Of a DNA stretch of 64,000 nt, positions 18,041 to 26,117 are shown piece after piece. The notes beneath the pieces were generated by a model. That model saw nothing but the letters and a program-made list of their open reading frames with translations. It did not search any database and was not told the DNA's origin. Both the position numbers and the translations under genes were made by a program. Source of the DNA: Polaribacter sp. Z022 (GTDB taxonomy: Bacteria; Bacteroidota; Bacteroidia; Flavobacteriales; Flavobacteriaceae); NCBI RefSeq assembly GCF_023555495.1, contig NZ_JALCZO010000001.1, positions 620,001-684,000 on the forward strand. Direction: 5' to 3'. The stretch's first letter is position 1. The number at the start of each line of letters is the position of its first letter.

Positions 18041-19939
18041 AAAAAATACAGTATCAAAACACAAGTTATATATATCATGGGAGTTTCTGGTTGTGGTAAA
18101 AGCACAATAGGAAAATTACTTGCAAAAGAATTAAAAATCCCTTTTTTTGATGGAGATGACTATCATCCTGAAAGTAATATTAAAAAAATGTCTAAAGGGC
18201 ATGCTTTAAATGATGATGATAGACAAGGATGGTTAGAGACATTAAATAACTTAGCAAAAAAACAACTTTCTACAAATAGTTGTGTTATTGTATGTTCTGC
18301 TTTAAAACAAAAGTATAGAGATATTTTAAATAAAGGAATTGTAAAGCAAGCTAAATGGGTTCATTTAGAAGGTAGTTTCAATCAAATTTACAAAAGAATT
18401 AATAGTAGATCTAATCATTTTATGCCTTCAGAATTACTTAATTCTCAATTCGATATTTTAGAAAACCCAAAACAAGCTATTAAAATTGATATTAGCTTAA
18501 CACCAGAAAAAATTATAAATACAATAAAAGATAGATTAATGAATACCTCAGAGTTTGGATTATTTGGTTTAGGAGTAATGGGAAAAAGCTTGTGTAGAAA
18601 TTTAGCTAATAACGGATTTAAAATTTCTATGTTTAACAGGCATGTAGATGGTGTAGAAGAAGACGTTGCTAAAAAATTTAAATCGCAATTTTCAGAATTA
18701 TCACAAGCTGAAGCTTTTGATGATATTTCTGCTTTTGTAAATTCTTTACAACAACCAAGACGTATTATGCTAATGGTAAATGCGGGTAAAACAATAGATT
18801 TTGTAATTGAAGATTTGTTACCTCATTTATCTGAAAATGATATTTTAATTGATGGAGGAAACTCAAATTATAAAAAAACGAAACAACGTTTTGAATATTT
18901 AAAACCAAAAGGAATACATTTTATTGGTACTGGAGTTTCTGGAGGAGAAGAAGGAGCTTTAAAAGGACCCTCTATAATGCCAAGTGGAGATTTAGAAGCA
19001 TATAATAACATTAAGGTCTTTTTAGAGAAAATTGCTGCTAAAGACAAAAACGGATTGCCTTGTTGTACATATGTTGGTCCAGAAGGAAGTGGACAATTTA
19101 TAAAAATGGTTCATAATGGCGTAGAATATGTAGAAATGCAGCTTTTAGCTGAAGTTGCTACAATATTAGAAAGTTTAGGTCAAAATCCTGATGAAATTGC
19201 AGATACTTTAGAAACTTGGAAAGATGAAGCAAGTAGTTATTTATTAGAAATTACAACTAATATTTTTAGAAAAAAAGAAGGTAATGATTGGTTAGTAAAA
19301 AAGATATTAGATAAAGCAGGAAATAAAGGAACTGGAAACTGGACAACCATTGCTTCTGCAGAACTTGGTGTACCAAGTACATTAATTGCTTCTGCGCTTT
19401 TTTCTAGATATACTTCTTTTTATAAAGAAGAAAGAGTACTATTAAATAAGAATTTCGAAAACGTAAATAATTCAGAATTAAATATTTCTACTCAAGAAGT
19501 GTTAGAAGCTTATCAATTTGCAAGAATTATAAATCATTATCAAGGATTTAAATTAATTTCTGAAGCTTCTCATAAATCTAATTGGAATTTAAATTTAAGT
19601 GAAATTGCTAGAATCTGGACAAACGGCTGTATAATTAGATCTTCATTAATGGAAGACCTGGTTGAAGTTTTTAAAGAAACAACTAATATTTTAACAAATT
19701 CAGAATTAATTCAACTTGTTAAAAAATATAAACCATCAGCTAAAAAAGTTGTTTCAGAAAGTATTCTTAATGATATAACAACGCCAGCTTTAAGTGAATC
19801 ATTACAGTTTTTAAACGGAATTACAACAGAATATGCTTCTGCAAATGTAATACAAGCGCAACGTGATTATTTTGGAGCACATACATACAAACGATTAGAT
19901 GATGATTCTGAAAAGAGTTATCACACAAATTGGAATTAA
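18029..19939 (+). CDS. gntK/gnd: Fused gluconokinase / 6-phosphogluconate dehydrogenase
   Basis: A 636-residue fusion. Residues 1-170 are gluconokinase (P-loop MGVSGCGKST at 17-26, then FFDGDDYHP). Residues 171-636, which begin with Met171, are decarboxylating 6-phosphogluconate dehydrogenase: NADP site GLGVMG, LIDGGNS, VSGGEEGALKGPS, catalytic KMVHNG, KGTGNWTT, and the C-terminal AQRDYFGAHTY. It would take gluconate to ribulose-5-phosphate in two steps on one chain. The start is uncertain. TTG at 18029 retains the first kinase beta-strand but lies inside the operator. The first ATG, 18077, would delete that strand. It is the first gene of the operon ending at 25504. Confidence 0.88.
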   Translation: MGTQKKYSIKTQVIYIMGVSGCGKSTIGKLLAKELKIPFFDGDDYHPESNIKKMSKGHALNDDDRQGWLETLNNLAKKQLSTNSCVIVCSALKQKYRDILNKGIVKQAKWVHLEGSFNQIYKRINSRSNHFMPSELLNSQFDILENPKQAIKIDISLTPEKIINTIKDRLMNTSEFGLFGLGVMGKSLCRNLANNGFKISMFNRHVDGVEEDVAKKFKSQFSELSQAEAFDDISAFVNSLQQPRRIMLMVNAGKTIDFVIEDLLPHLSENDILIDGGNSNYKKTKQRFEYLKPKGIHFIGTGVSGGEEGALKGPSIMPSGDLEAYNNIKVFLEKIAAKDKNGLPCCTYVGPEGSGQFIKMVHNGVEYVEMQLLAEVATILESLGQNPDEIADTLETWKDEASSYLLEITTNIFRKKEGNDWLVKKILDKAGNKGTGNWTTIASAELGVPSTLIASALFSRYTSFYKEERVLLNKNFENVNNSELNISTQEVLEAYQFARIINHYQGFKLISEASHKSNWNLNLSEIARIWTNGCIIRSSLMEDLVEVFKETTNILTNSELIQLVKKYKPSAKKVVSESILNDITTPALSESLQFLNGITTEYASANVIQAQRDYFGAHTYKRLDDDSEKSYHTNWN

Positions 19940-19971
19940 ATATTAACTAACCTATAAACTTACTCTTAACT

Positions 19972-21252
19972 ATGGAAAATACTAAAACTAGTAAATCTTT
20001 GTTTAAAAAAATACTTGCTATCATTTTAGGATTTGGTCCTGGTATTTTTGCTATTGGTTATACCATTGGTACAGGAAGTGTTACATCTATGCTTGTGGCT
20101 GGTAGTACTTATGGTATGCAATTATTATGGGTATTACTTTTAAGTTGTCTTTTTTCTGGAGTATTAATGTTTGCTTACGGAAATTATGCTTTAATATCAG
20201 GAGAAACAGCACTTTATAGTTTTAAAAAATATATTAAAGGAGGTAAAATACTTGCTATTTTAATTATAATTGGAATCTCTTTTGGTCAATGGGGTTCTCT
20301 TATGGGAATTTTAACTATTTCTTCTAACATGCTTTTTGAAATCTTTGCTATTAATTTTGAAGGACTTCGAAACTATGAATATTTAACTGTTTTAATTATT
20401 GCAATAACTATTATAGTAATTTTTTATTCTGTAATGTTAGTTGGTAAATATAGTTTTTTTGAAAAAATACTAGTTGTTTTTGTAACGTTTATGGGGTTGT
20501 CTTTTATTGTGTCTTTATTTTTTGTGCAGCCATTACCAATGGAAATTGTACAAGGATTAATACCAAGTATACCAGATGTACCAGGAGGAAAAATGATGGT
20601 TGCAGCATTTGTAGGAACTACAATGGCAGCAGCTACATTTTTGTCTAGACCTTTATTTGTTAAAGGAAAAGAATGGGGTATTAAAGATTTAAAAAAACAA
20701 CGTAAAGATGCTATTAATGCAGCAATACTGGTGTTTATAATTAGTGGAGCAATTATGGCAGTAGCTAGTGGTGCTTTATTTCATCAAGGAAACCCAGTAG
20801 AAAATGTGTTAGACATGGCAAAACCATTAGAACCAATTGCAGGAAGTTTTGCTGTAGCAATATTCTTTTTTGGAACACTTAGTGCAGGTTTATCATCTAT
20901 TTTTCCTTGTTTATTAATTGCCCCTTTACTAATTGCAGATTATCAATCTGGTACTTTAGATACCAACTCTAAACAATTTAGAATAATTACAGCTATAGCT
21001 TGTTTAGTAGCCTTAATTGGACCCGCATTTTTTGGTGGAAAACCAATTTTAGTACAAATATTATCGCAAGTATTTAATGTATTTGTGTTACCAATAGTGG
21101 TTTTAGGAATCATTTTATTAGTAAATAATAAAAAAATAATGAAAGAATATAAAACAAATATTTTTGTAAATATTGGCTTGTATTCTGCATTTATATTTTC
21201 ATGTCTTATTTCTTACACTGCTGTTATAGGTTTGGTAGATAAGTATTTATAG
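19972..21252 (+). CDS. Nramp-fold (APC superfamily) transporter lacking metal-binding motifs
   Basis: A 426-residue inner-membrane protein with about 11 hydrophobic helices and an overall Nramp-like layout (ILGFGPGIFAIGY in helix 1, MMVAAFVGTTMAAATFLSRP in helix 6). The metal-coordinating DPGN of helix 1 is replaced by GTGS (33-36), and the helix 6 MPHN by MAAA (218-221). It is therefore unlikely to carry Mn or Fe. It sits 32 bp after gntK/gnd and 27 bp before a FadR-type regulator, in an operon with PL7 lyases. Uptake of a sugar acid is the natural inference. Family placement is moderate to good; the substrate is unknown. Confidence 0.75.
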   Translation: MENTKTSKSLFKKILAIILGFGPGIFAIGYTIGTGSVTSMLVAGSTYGMQLLWVLLLSCLFSGVLMFAYGNYALISGETALYSFKKYIKGGKILAILIIIGISFGQWGSLMGILTISSNMLFEIFAINFEGLRNYEYLTVLIIAITIIVIFYSVMLVGKYSFFEKILVVFVTFMGLSFIVSLFFVQPLPMEIVQGLIPSIPDVPGGKMMVAAFVGTTMAAATFLSRPLFVKGKEWGIKDLKKQRKDAINAAILVFIISGAIMAVASGALFHQGNPVENVLDMAKPLEPIAGSFAVAIFFFGTLSAGLSSIFPCLLIAPLLIADYQSGTLDTNSKQFRIITAIACLVALIGPAFFGGKPILVQILSQVFNVFVLPIVVLGIILLVNNKKIMKEYKTNIFVNIGLYSAFIFSCLISYTAVIGLVDKYL

Positions 21253-21279
21253 GAGTAAATTTTAGATAAATAATTTTAA

Positions 21280-21975
21280 ATGAAGATAAGCTTAATAGAT
21301 AATAATGTAAGAAGAACTTTGCAAAATGATGTAATCTGTAAGATTAGAGATTTAATAAATGCAAAGAATTTAGAACGTGGAGACAAATTGCCTTCAGAGA
21401 GAATTATGTCTGAAAAGTTTGATGTAAAAAGAAACCATATAAGAGAAGCTATAAGAAAGTTAGAATTTTATGGTGTATTAAAATCAATGTCACAAAGTGG
21501 AACCATTTTAGCAATAGGGTTAACAGGGTTTAATGGTATTGTAGATGAAATAGTTTCTTTAGATACACCCTCATTTAACGAGCTGGTAGAAACAAGAATT
21601 TCTTTAGAATTAAAAATTGTAAGGCTAGCTGCAAAAAGAAGAACAGAAACAGACTTAAATAAAATAAAGGAAGCTCTAAATGCTTTTAAAGATAAGATAA
21701 GTGTAGGAGAAGATTATTTAGAAGAAGATTTATTATTTCATTTAGCTATTGCAAAAGCAAGTAAAAATAGTACAATGGTTTCATTAATGCTCTTATTAAC
21801 ACCACCAATACTTTCTACTTATGAAAGAGATGCTGTTTGTGAAGGTGATAAAGTAATTTCTGAAATAGCAAAACACGAAAACATTTATCTAGCAATAGAA
21901 TCTAAAGATGTTGAGCAAGCTACAAAAATGATGAATGAGCATTTTTACAAATTAACGAAACACATAGAAAATTAA
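21280..21975 (+). CDS. GntR-family regulator, FadR (FCD) subfamily, resident copy
   Basis: 231 residues. The N-terminal winged helix contains KLPSERIMSEKFDVKRNHIREAIRKLE (about 32-58). The C-terminal all-helical FCD effector domain contains VETRISLELKIVRLAAKRR and EEDLLFHLAIAKASKNS, whose His and Asn fall where FCD proteins bind metal and ligand. FadR-type regulators commonly repress sugar-acid genes and are released by a pathway intermediate. It is encoded inside the operon it probably controls. The likely target is the TTGG-N4-CCA operator set. It is close in sequence to the island regulator at 42068 and more distant from the one at 32800. Confidence 0.92.
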   Translation: MKISLIDNNVRRTLQNDVICKIRDLINAKNLERGDKLPSERIMSEKFDVKRNHIREAIRKLEFYGVLKSMSQSGTILAIGLTGFNGIVDEIVSLDTPSFNELVETRISLELKIVRLAAKRRTETDLNKIKEALNAFKDKISVGEDYLEEDLLFHLAIAKASKNSTMVSLMLLLTPPILSTYERDAVCEGDKVISEIAKHENIYLAIESKDVEQATKMMNEHFYKLTKHIEN

Positions 21976-21997
21976 AATTCACATAAATTCAAACAAA

Positions 21998-23092
21998 ATG
22001 AATAAAAAACTTATTAATTCTGTAGCAACACTTTTATTGTTAGGTGTTTTTTTAACAATAAATAGTTGTAGTAAATCAGTAAAAAAAGAGAATAAAGAAG
22101 AAACAAAAAAAACTGTTTATGCAAGTGATGTTATTCCGTTTTTTGATCATTGGAAACTGGTTTTAGGAAATGGTGTAAATGCAGGATTTGCAAATAATTT
22201 TGAACACAAAGACTTTTTTTATACAGCAAACGATGCAAATGGAGACTGGGTTGTTTTTAAAGCACCAAATGCTGGAAGTACTCATGGTACTTCTAACAAT
22301 ACAAGAACAGAATTGGGGCAAATTAAAAAATGGTATCCAAAAACTGCTAATGATAAATTAACAGCTACTCTAAAAGTAATGAATGTTTCTGCAACAGGTG
22401 ATGCTAGAGTTGCTGCTTCTCATGCAGTTGTTGTAGGACAAATTCATAGTGCAGATGCTTTTGAAAATGAACCTCTAAAAATATTTTACAAAAAATTTCC
22501 TGGTCATACAAAAGGCTCTGTTTTTTGGCATTATGAAATTAATACTGCAGGAGATGATAATTCTTTAAGATGGGATTTTTCTCATGCTGTTTGGGGTAAT
22601 GATTTTTCTGTTGTAGGTAAAACTGCAGATACATATCCAGAAGAGCCAAAAGATGGTATTGCTTTAGGTGAAGAATTTACCTATGAAATAGAAGTTAAAG
22701 ATGGAATAATGAACTTGAAATTTTCAAGTAAAGGTCATGAAACAAAGACTTTTACCAAAAACTTACTTGAATCAGAATATGCTACAAAAGCAGATATTCC
22801 AGAGCAAACTCAAAAATTATTTGTACCAATTGGTCAAGATGGAGTAGAGCGTAAAGAAGCTTATACAGGTGAAGGTTGTTTCTTTAAATTAGGAGCTTAT
22901 AATCAAACTAATGGTAAATCTCCAGAAGTAAATAAAAATTGGTGTTCTGGTGCAGAAACACATGGAGGAGATATTCAAAAACAATATGCAGATGGAAATT
23001 ATGCTGAAGTTTGGTTTAAAACTGCAAGTATTAAAATAAGTGAAGCATCTGTTTCTAATCAAGGTTATTTCAATAAAAACGATCATAAATAA
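21998..23092 (+). CDS. PL7 family alginate lyase lipoprotein (copy A)
   Basis: A 364-residue lipoprotein (lipobox INSC, about Cys24). All three PL7 signatures are present: RTELG (103-107, replacing the common RTELR), QIH (148-150) and FKLGAYNQ with YNQ at 301-303. These form the active groove that cleaves uronate polymers by beta-elimination. Between them is the PL7-typical KIFYKKFPGHTKGSVFWHYEI. The single catalytic domain follows a short linker with no extra binding module. It should work at the cell surface or in the periplasm. It starts 22 bp after the regulator. Copy B at 24423 is a clear paralogue. Confidence 0.9.
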   Translation: MNKKLINSVATLLLLGVFLTINSCSKSVKKENKEETKKTVYASDVIPFFDHWKLVLGNGVNAGFANNFEHKDFFYTANDANGDWVVFKAPNAGSTHGTSNNTRTELGQIKKWYPKTANDKLTATLKVMNVSATGDARVAASHAVVVGQIHSADAFENEPLKIFYKKFPGHTKGSVFWHYEINTAGDDNSLRWDFSHAVWGNDFSVVGKTADTYPEEPKDGIALGEEFTYEIEVKDGIMNLKFSSKGHETKTFTKNLLESEYATKADIPEQTQKLFVPIGQDGVERKEAYTGEGCFFKLGAYNQTNGKSPEVNKNWCSGAETHGGDIQKQYADGNYAEVWFKTASIKISEASVSNQGYFNKNDHK

Positions 23093-23098
23093 TAAAAC

Positions 23099-23866
23099 AT
23101 GAATAATAATAAATTAGCAGGTAAAAATGTACTAATTACAGCAGGAGCTCAAGGTATAGGAGAAGCAATTACTAAACATTTTATAGATAATGGAGCTAAT
23201 GTTGCTATCCACTATTTTTCTAGTGCAGATACAGCAAATCAATTAACAGAGTATGCAAAAAGTAAAGGTCTAAAAGCTATTGCAATTAGTGGAGACTTAA
23301 CTAAAGAGTCTGATGCAATTTCTTTGGTAGAAGCAACTATAAATGCATTTAATGGTTTAGATATTTTAATTAATAATGCAGGGTCTTTAGTTGCACGTAG
23401 AATGTTAAACGAAATGGAAGCAGATTTTTGGCACAAAGTAATGGATATAAACATGACTTCAATGATGTTTGTAACTAAAGCTGCAGCTCCTCATCTTGCT
23501 AAAAACGATAATAGTAGTATTGTAAATTTAGCCTCACTTGCTGGTCGTAAAGGAGGTCATCCAGGATCGTTGGTATATGCTACTAGTAAAGGAGCTATTT
23601 TAACTTATACACGTGCACTTTCTACAGAGTTAGGAGGTCAAGGTATTAGAGTTAATGCAGTAGCACCAGGTCTAATTTTAGGTACATCTTTTCATAATAC
23701 ACATACAACTAAAGAATCTGCAGCAGAAACAATTTCTGGTATTCCAATAGAAAGAGCTGGTAATGCAGATGATGTAGCAAGAGCAGTATTATTTTTAGCA
23801 TCAGAATATGATGGTTTTATTACAGGTGCTACTTTAGATATTAATGGTGGTGTATACAATATGTAA
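23099..23866 (+). CDS. Short-chain dehydrogenase/reductase (SDR)
   Basis: A 255-residue classical SDR. The nucleotide-binding motif is ITAGAQGIGEA, followed by the INNAGS strand, the catalytic Ser in NLASLAG, and Tyr/Lys in YATSKGA. The C-terminal GATLDINGGVYNM is typical of the 3-oxoacyl-ACP reductase-like branch, which includes sugar and sugar-acid dehydrogenases. In alginate loci an SDR of this type usually reduces the unsaturated-uronate-derived keto acid DEH. That role is possible here but not shown. It lies 6 bp after PL7 copy A. Confidence 0.85.
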   Translation: MNNNKLAGKNVLITAGAQGIGEAITKHFIDNGANVAIHYFSSADTANQLTEYAKSKGLKAIAISGDLTKESDAISLVEATINAFNGLDILINNAGSLVARRMLNEMEADFWHKVMDINMTSMMFVTKAAAPHLAKNDNSSIVNLASLAGRKGGHPGSLVYATSKGAILTYTRALSTELGGQGIRVNAVAPGLILGTSFHNTHTTKESAAETISGIPIERAGNADDVARAVLFLASEYDGFITGATLDINGGVYNM

Positions 23867-23943
23867 TTAAACTTATATTATTTAATTAAATAAGCTCCTA
23901 ATCTCTTTTTTATAATAAGTTCCTAATTTCTAATTAAATTGTT

Positions 23944-24378
23944 ATGATAAAAACAGCAGTAATTCACCCTACAATAATGGAAGTTTTAGCACGTTCTGGG
24001 CACTTTGCACAAGTTGTAATTGCAGATGGAAATTTACCAGTTGGAGCTATGAACGGGCCTAATTCTACCACTGTACATTTAAATTTTCGTCCAGGATTAT
24101 TAGATGCTACAACTGTGTTAGAAGGTTTAATAGAAGTTTGTCCTTTTCAAGGAGCAACAGTTATGAAAAAACCTAAAGAAGCAAATGTAGAAATACATGA
24201 GGCGTATAAAAAATTATTAGGTGATGTTAGTTGGGAGGAAATGGAAAGATGGGCATTTTATGATAAAATTAAAGATGCAAATACAACATTAATTATTCAA
24301 ACAGGTGAGCAAAGACGTTTTGCAAATTTAATTTTAACTGTTGGTGTAGTAAAAATGGCAGAAGAAAACAACTTTTAG
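23944..24378 (+). CDS. RbsD/FucU family sugar mutarotase
   Basis: 144 residues, the usual length for this family. Motifs are LARSGHFAQVVIADGNLPV near the N-terminus (the GH..IVIADANFP block of FucU and RbsD) and TGEQRRFANLILTVGVV at the C-terminus. These proteins interconvert anomers or ring forms of monosaccharides, such as L-fucose or ribose. It is encoded between the SDR and the second PL7 lyase. This is not the cupin KdgF expected in alginate operons. It may speed ring opening of the uronate released by the lyases (inference). Confidence 0.82.
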   Translation: MIKTAVIHPTIMEVLARSGHFAQVVIADGNLPVGAMNGPNSTTVHLNFRPGLLDATTVLEGLIEVCPFQGATVMKKPKEANVEIHEAYKKLLGDVSWEEMERWAFYDKIKDANTTLIIQTGEQRRFANLILTVGVVKMAEENNF

Positions 24379-24422
24379 TTTTTCTAACGCTTGGTAAAAA
24401 TGAAATATTAAAAAATATTAAT

Positions 24423-25478
24423 ATGAATACTAAAATAACAAAATCAATATTTTGCGCATTAATGTTTGGAATAATCTCTTTTAGTGGATGTTCAGATAAA
24501 GCAAAAAAAACTAGTAAAAAAGTAACCAAAGCTAAAGTTTACCCAAGTGATGTTATTCCATTTATGGATGAATGGAAAATTCTTTGTGGTGATGGAACTC
24601 GATTTAATGATTTAGCTAAAGTTGAGCATAAAGATTTTTTTTATGTAGAGAATGAAAACAATACCAATTGGGTAGTTTATAAAACACCAAATTCTGGTAT
24701 CACTTCAAGAACTTCTAGTAATACTAGAACAGAGTTGGGACAAAAAAAACATTGGATTCCTGAAGAAGGAGGTAAGTTAAATGGTACATTAAAAGTTAAA
24801 CACGTGTCTACATCTGGAGATGCTAGAGTTGCTGCTTCATATTCTGTTGTAGTTGGACAAATTCATAGTGATGAAGGCCATGAAAATGAACCAATTAAAA
24901 TATTTTATAAAAAATTCCCAGGTCATACTAAAGGGTCTGTATTTTGGAATTATGAAATTAATACAAAAGGTGATAATTCTGGAAGATGGGATTTTTCTAC
25001 AGCAGTTTGGGGTTATGATATTTCTACAGTAGGTATAACTCCAGATACTTATCCTCAAGAACCTAAAGATGGTATAGAATTAGATGAAGAATTTAGTTAT
25101 GAAATAAATGTGTATAAAGGTATTATGTATGTAACTTTTACAAGTAAAGGTCATGAAACCAAAACATATACCAAAAATTTATTAAAAACAGAGTATGCAA
25201 CTAAAAAGGATATACCTCAACAAATTTTTGATGTTTATGCTACTTTAGGACGTGAAGGTGTTGAGCGCGATAATGCTTATGCAGGTGAAATACAATATTT
25301 TAAACAAGGAGCTTATAACCAAACAAATGGAAAAGATCCTGAGAAAAACATTGTTTTTTATACGGGTTCAGAAACTTATAATGGAGATATTGCAAAACAA
25401 TATGCAAATGGTTGTTATGCAGAAGTTTGGTTTAAGGAGGCTAAAGTAGGACCAGGAACAATGCCAAATAATAACTAA
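24423..25478 (+). CDS. PL7 family alginate lyase lipoprotein (copy B)
   Basis: A 351-residue lipoprotein (FSGCS lipobox, about Cys23). PL7 signatures: RTELG at 102-106, QIH at 146-148, YNQ at 298-300. It is alignable with copy A over the whole length, including KIFYKKFPGHTKGSVFW, and differs mostly in the loops around the groove and in the stretch before the YNQ strand (EIQYFKQG instead of GCFFKLG). The pair probably divides labour between different uronate blocks or chain lengths (inference). Last gene of the operon; a strong terminator starts 26 bp after the stop. Confidence 0.9.
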   Translation: MNTKITKSIFCALMFGIISFSGCSDKAKKTSKKVTKAKVYPSDVIPFMDEWKILCGDGTRFNDLAKVEHKDFFYVENENNTNWVVYKTPNSGITSRTSSNTRTELGQKKHWIPEEGGKLNGTLKVKHVSTSGDARVAASYSVVVGQIHSDEGHENEPIKIFYKKFPGHTKGSVFWNYEINTKGDNSGRWDFSTAVWGYDISTVGITPDTYPQEPKDGIELDEEFSYEINVYKGIMYVTFTSKGHETKTYTKNLLKTEYATKKDIPQQIFDVYATLGREGVERDNAYAGEIQYFKQGAYNQTNGKDPEKNIVFYTGSETYNGDIAKQYANGCYAEVWFKEAKVGPGTMPNNN

Positions 25479-25503
25479 AGTAAATTTTACTTTATATATA
25501 TAA

Positions 25504-25545
25504 TAGGTCAGTTAAGAAACCATCTTAACTGACCTATTTTTTTTT
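25504..25545 (+). terminator. Rho-independent terminator of the PL7 operon
   Basis: TAGGTCAGTTAAGA (25504-25517) pairs with TCTTAACTGACCTA (25523-25536), followed by nine T residues. Confidence 0.92.
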
Positions 25546-26051
25546 GCTTTTAGTTCTGTTGTTGAATGTTACTTTTTATCCCAAAATAGTTTTTATTAAT
25601 TCATTTTGTAAAAAATCTAGTTCCAATTTTTTACAAATAGACAAGTTAAATAGCCATGTTGTTGTTATAATCCAGTTTTAGTTCTCTATCGATTCTACAG
25701 TCCATTTTATGCTTCTATTCTCTTTTTTTTCAACCTTAAGTGTAATTTTTAGATAGTCAGAGAATAAGAACATTTTTATCAAATTCCTCGTATCAAAACT
25801 AAAATACAACAGTAAAATTTTCATTTCTTTAATAAGTTAGAAATACAGAAAATCCGTTTTTAATTCATATACTACTTCTGGATATTTCTTTAAACGGTTT
25901 ACTATCTAAAGTTAAAAGCGTGTGTTCATATAACTTATGTTCTTAAGTTTATGGACTAAATAGAAAAGGATAAAAGAAGAAAATTAATGTACTTATAACT
26001 AATTAAAACTCTAACCTAACTTGGTTAAGTGTATGCTATTTAATTTTTTAT
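25546..26051. other. Gene-free stretch between convergent PUL operons
   Basis: About 500 bp with stop codons in all frames. No RNA gene, repeat or recognisable gene remnant was found. Minus-strand fragments near 25560-25720 look faintly protein-like but are interrupted by stops, so a decayed gene is possible and unproven. Confidence 0.4.
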
Positions 26052-26092
26052 CAAAAAAAATGGGTTTGTAACTAATAAAAGTTACAAACCCA
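26052..26092 (-). terminator. Rho-independent terminator of resident SusC/SusD operon
   Basis: Plus-strand TGGGTTTGTAACT (26061-26073) pairs with AGTTACAAACCCA (26080-26092). Read on the minus strand, it is followed by a T-run and lies 25 bp after the SusD stop. Confidence 0.88.
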
Positions 26093-26117
26093 AAAATAAT
26101 AACAATTCAATTATTTA

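Noticed and set aside
23099..23866. Naming the SDR as DEH reductase
   Set aside because: SDR sequence alone cannot fix the substrate, and the expected KDG kinase/aldolase partners are absent; kept as a generic SDR.
25546..26051. Decayed gene on the minus strand between the PUL operons
   Set aside because: Short protein-like fragments are separated by stops and match no family I can name; left as an unannotated gap.
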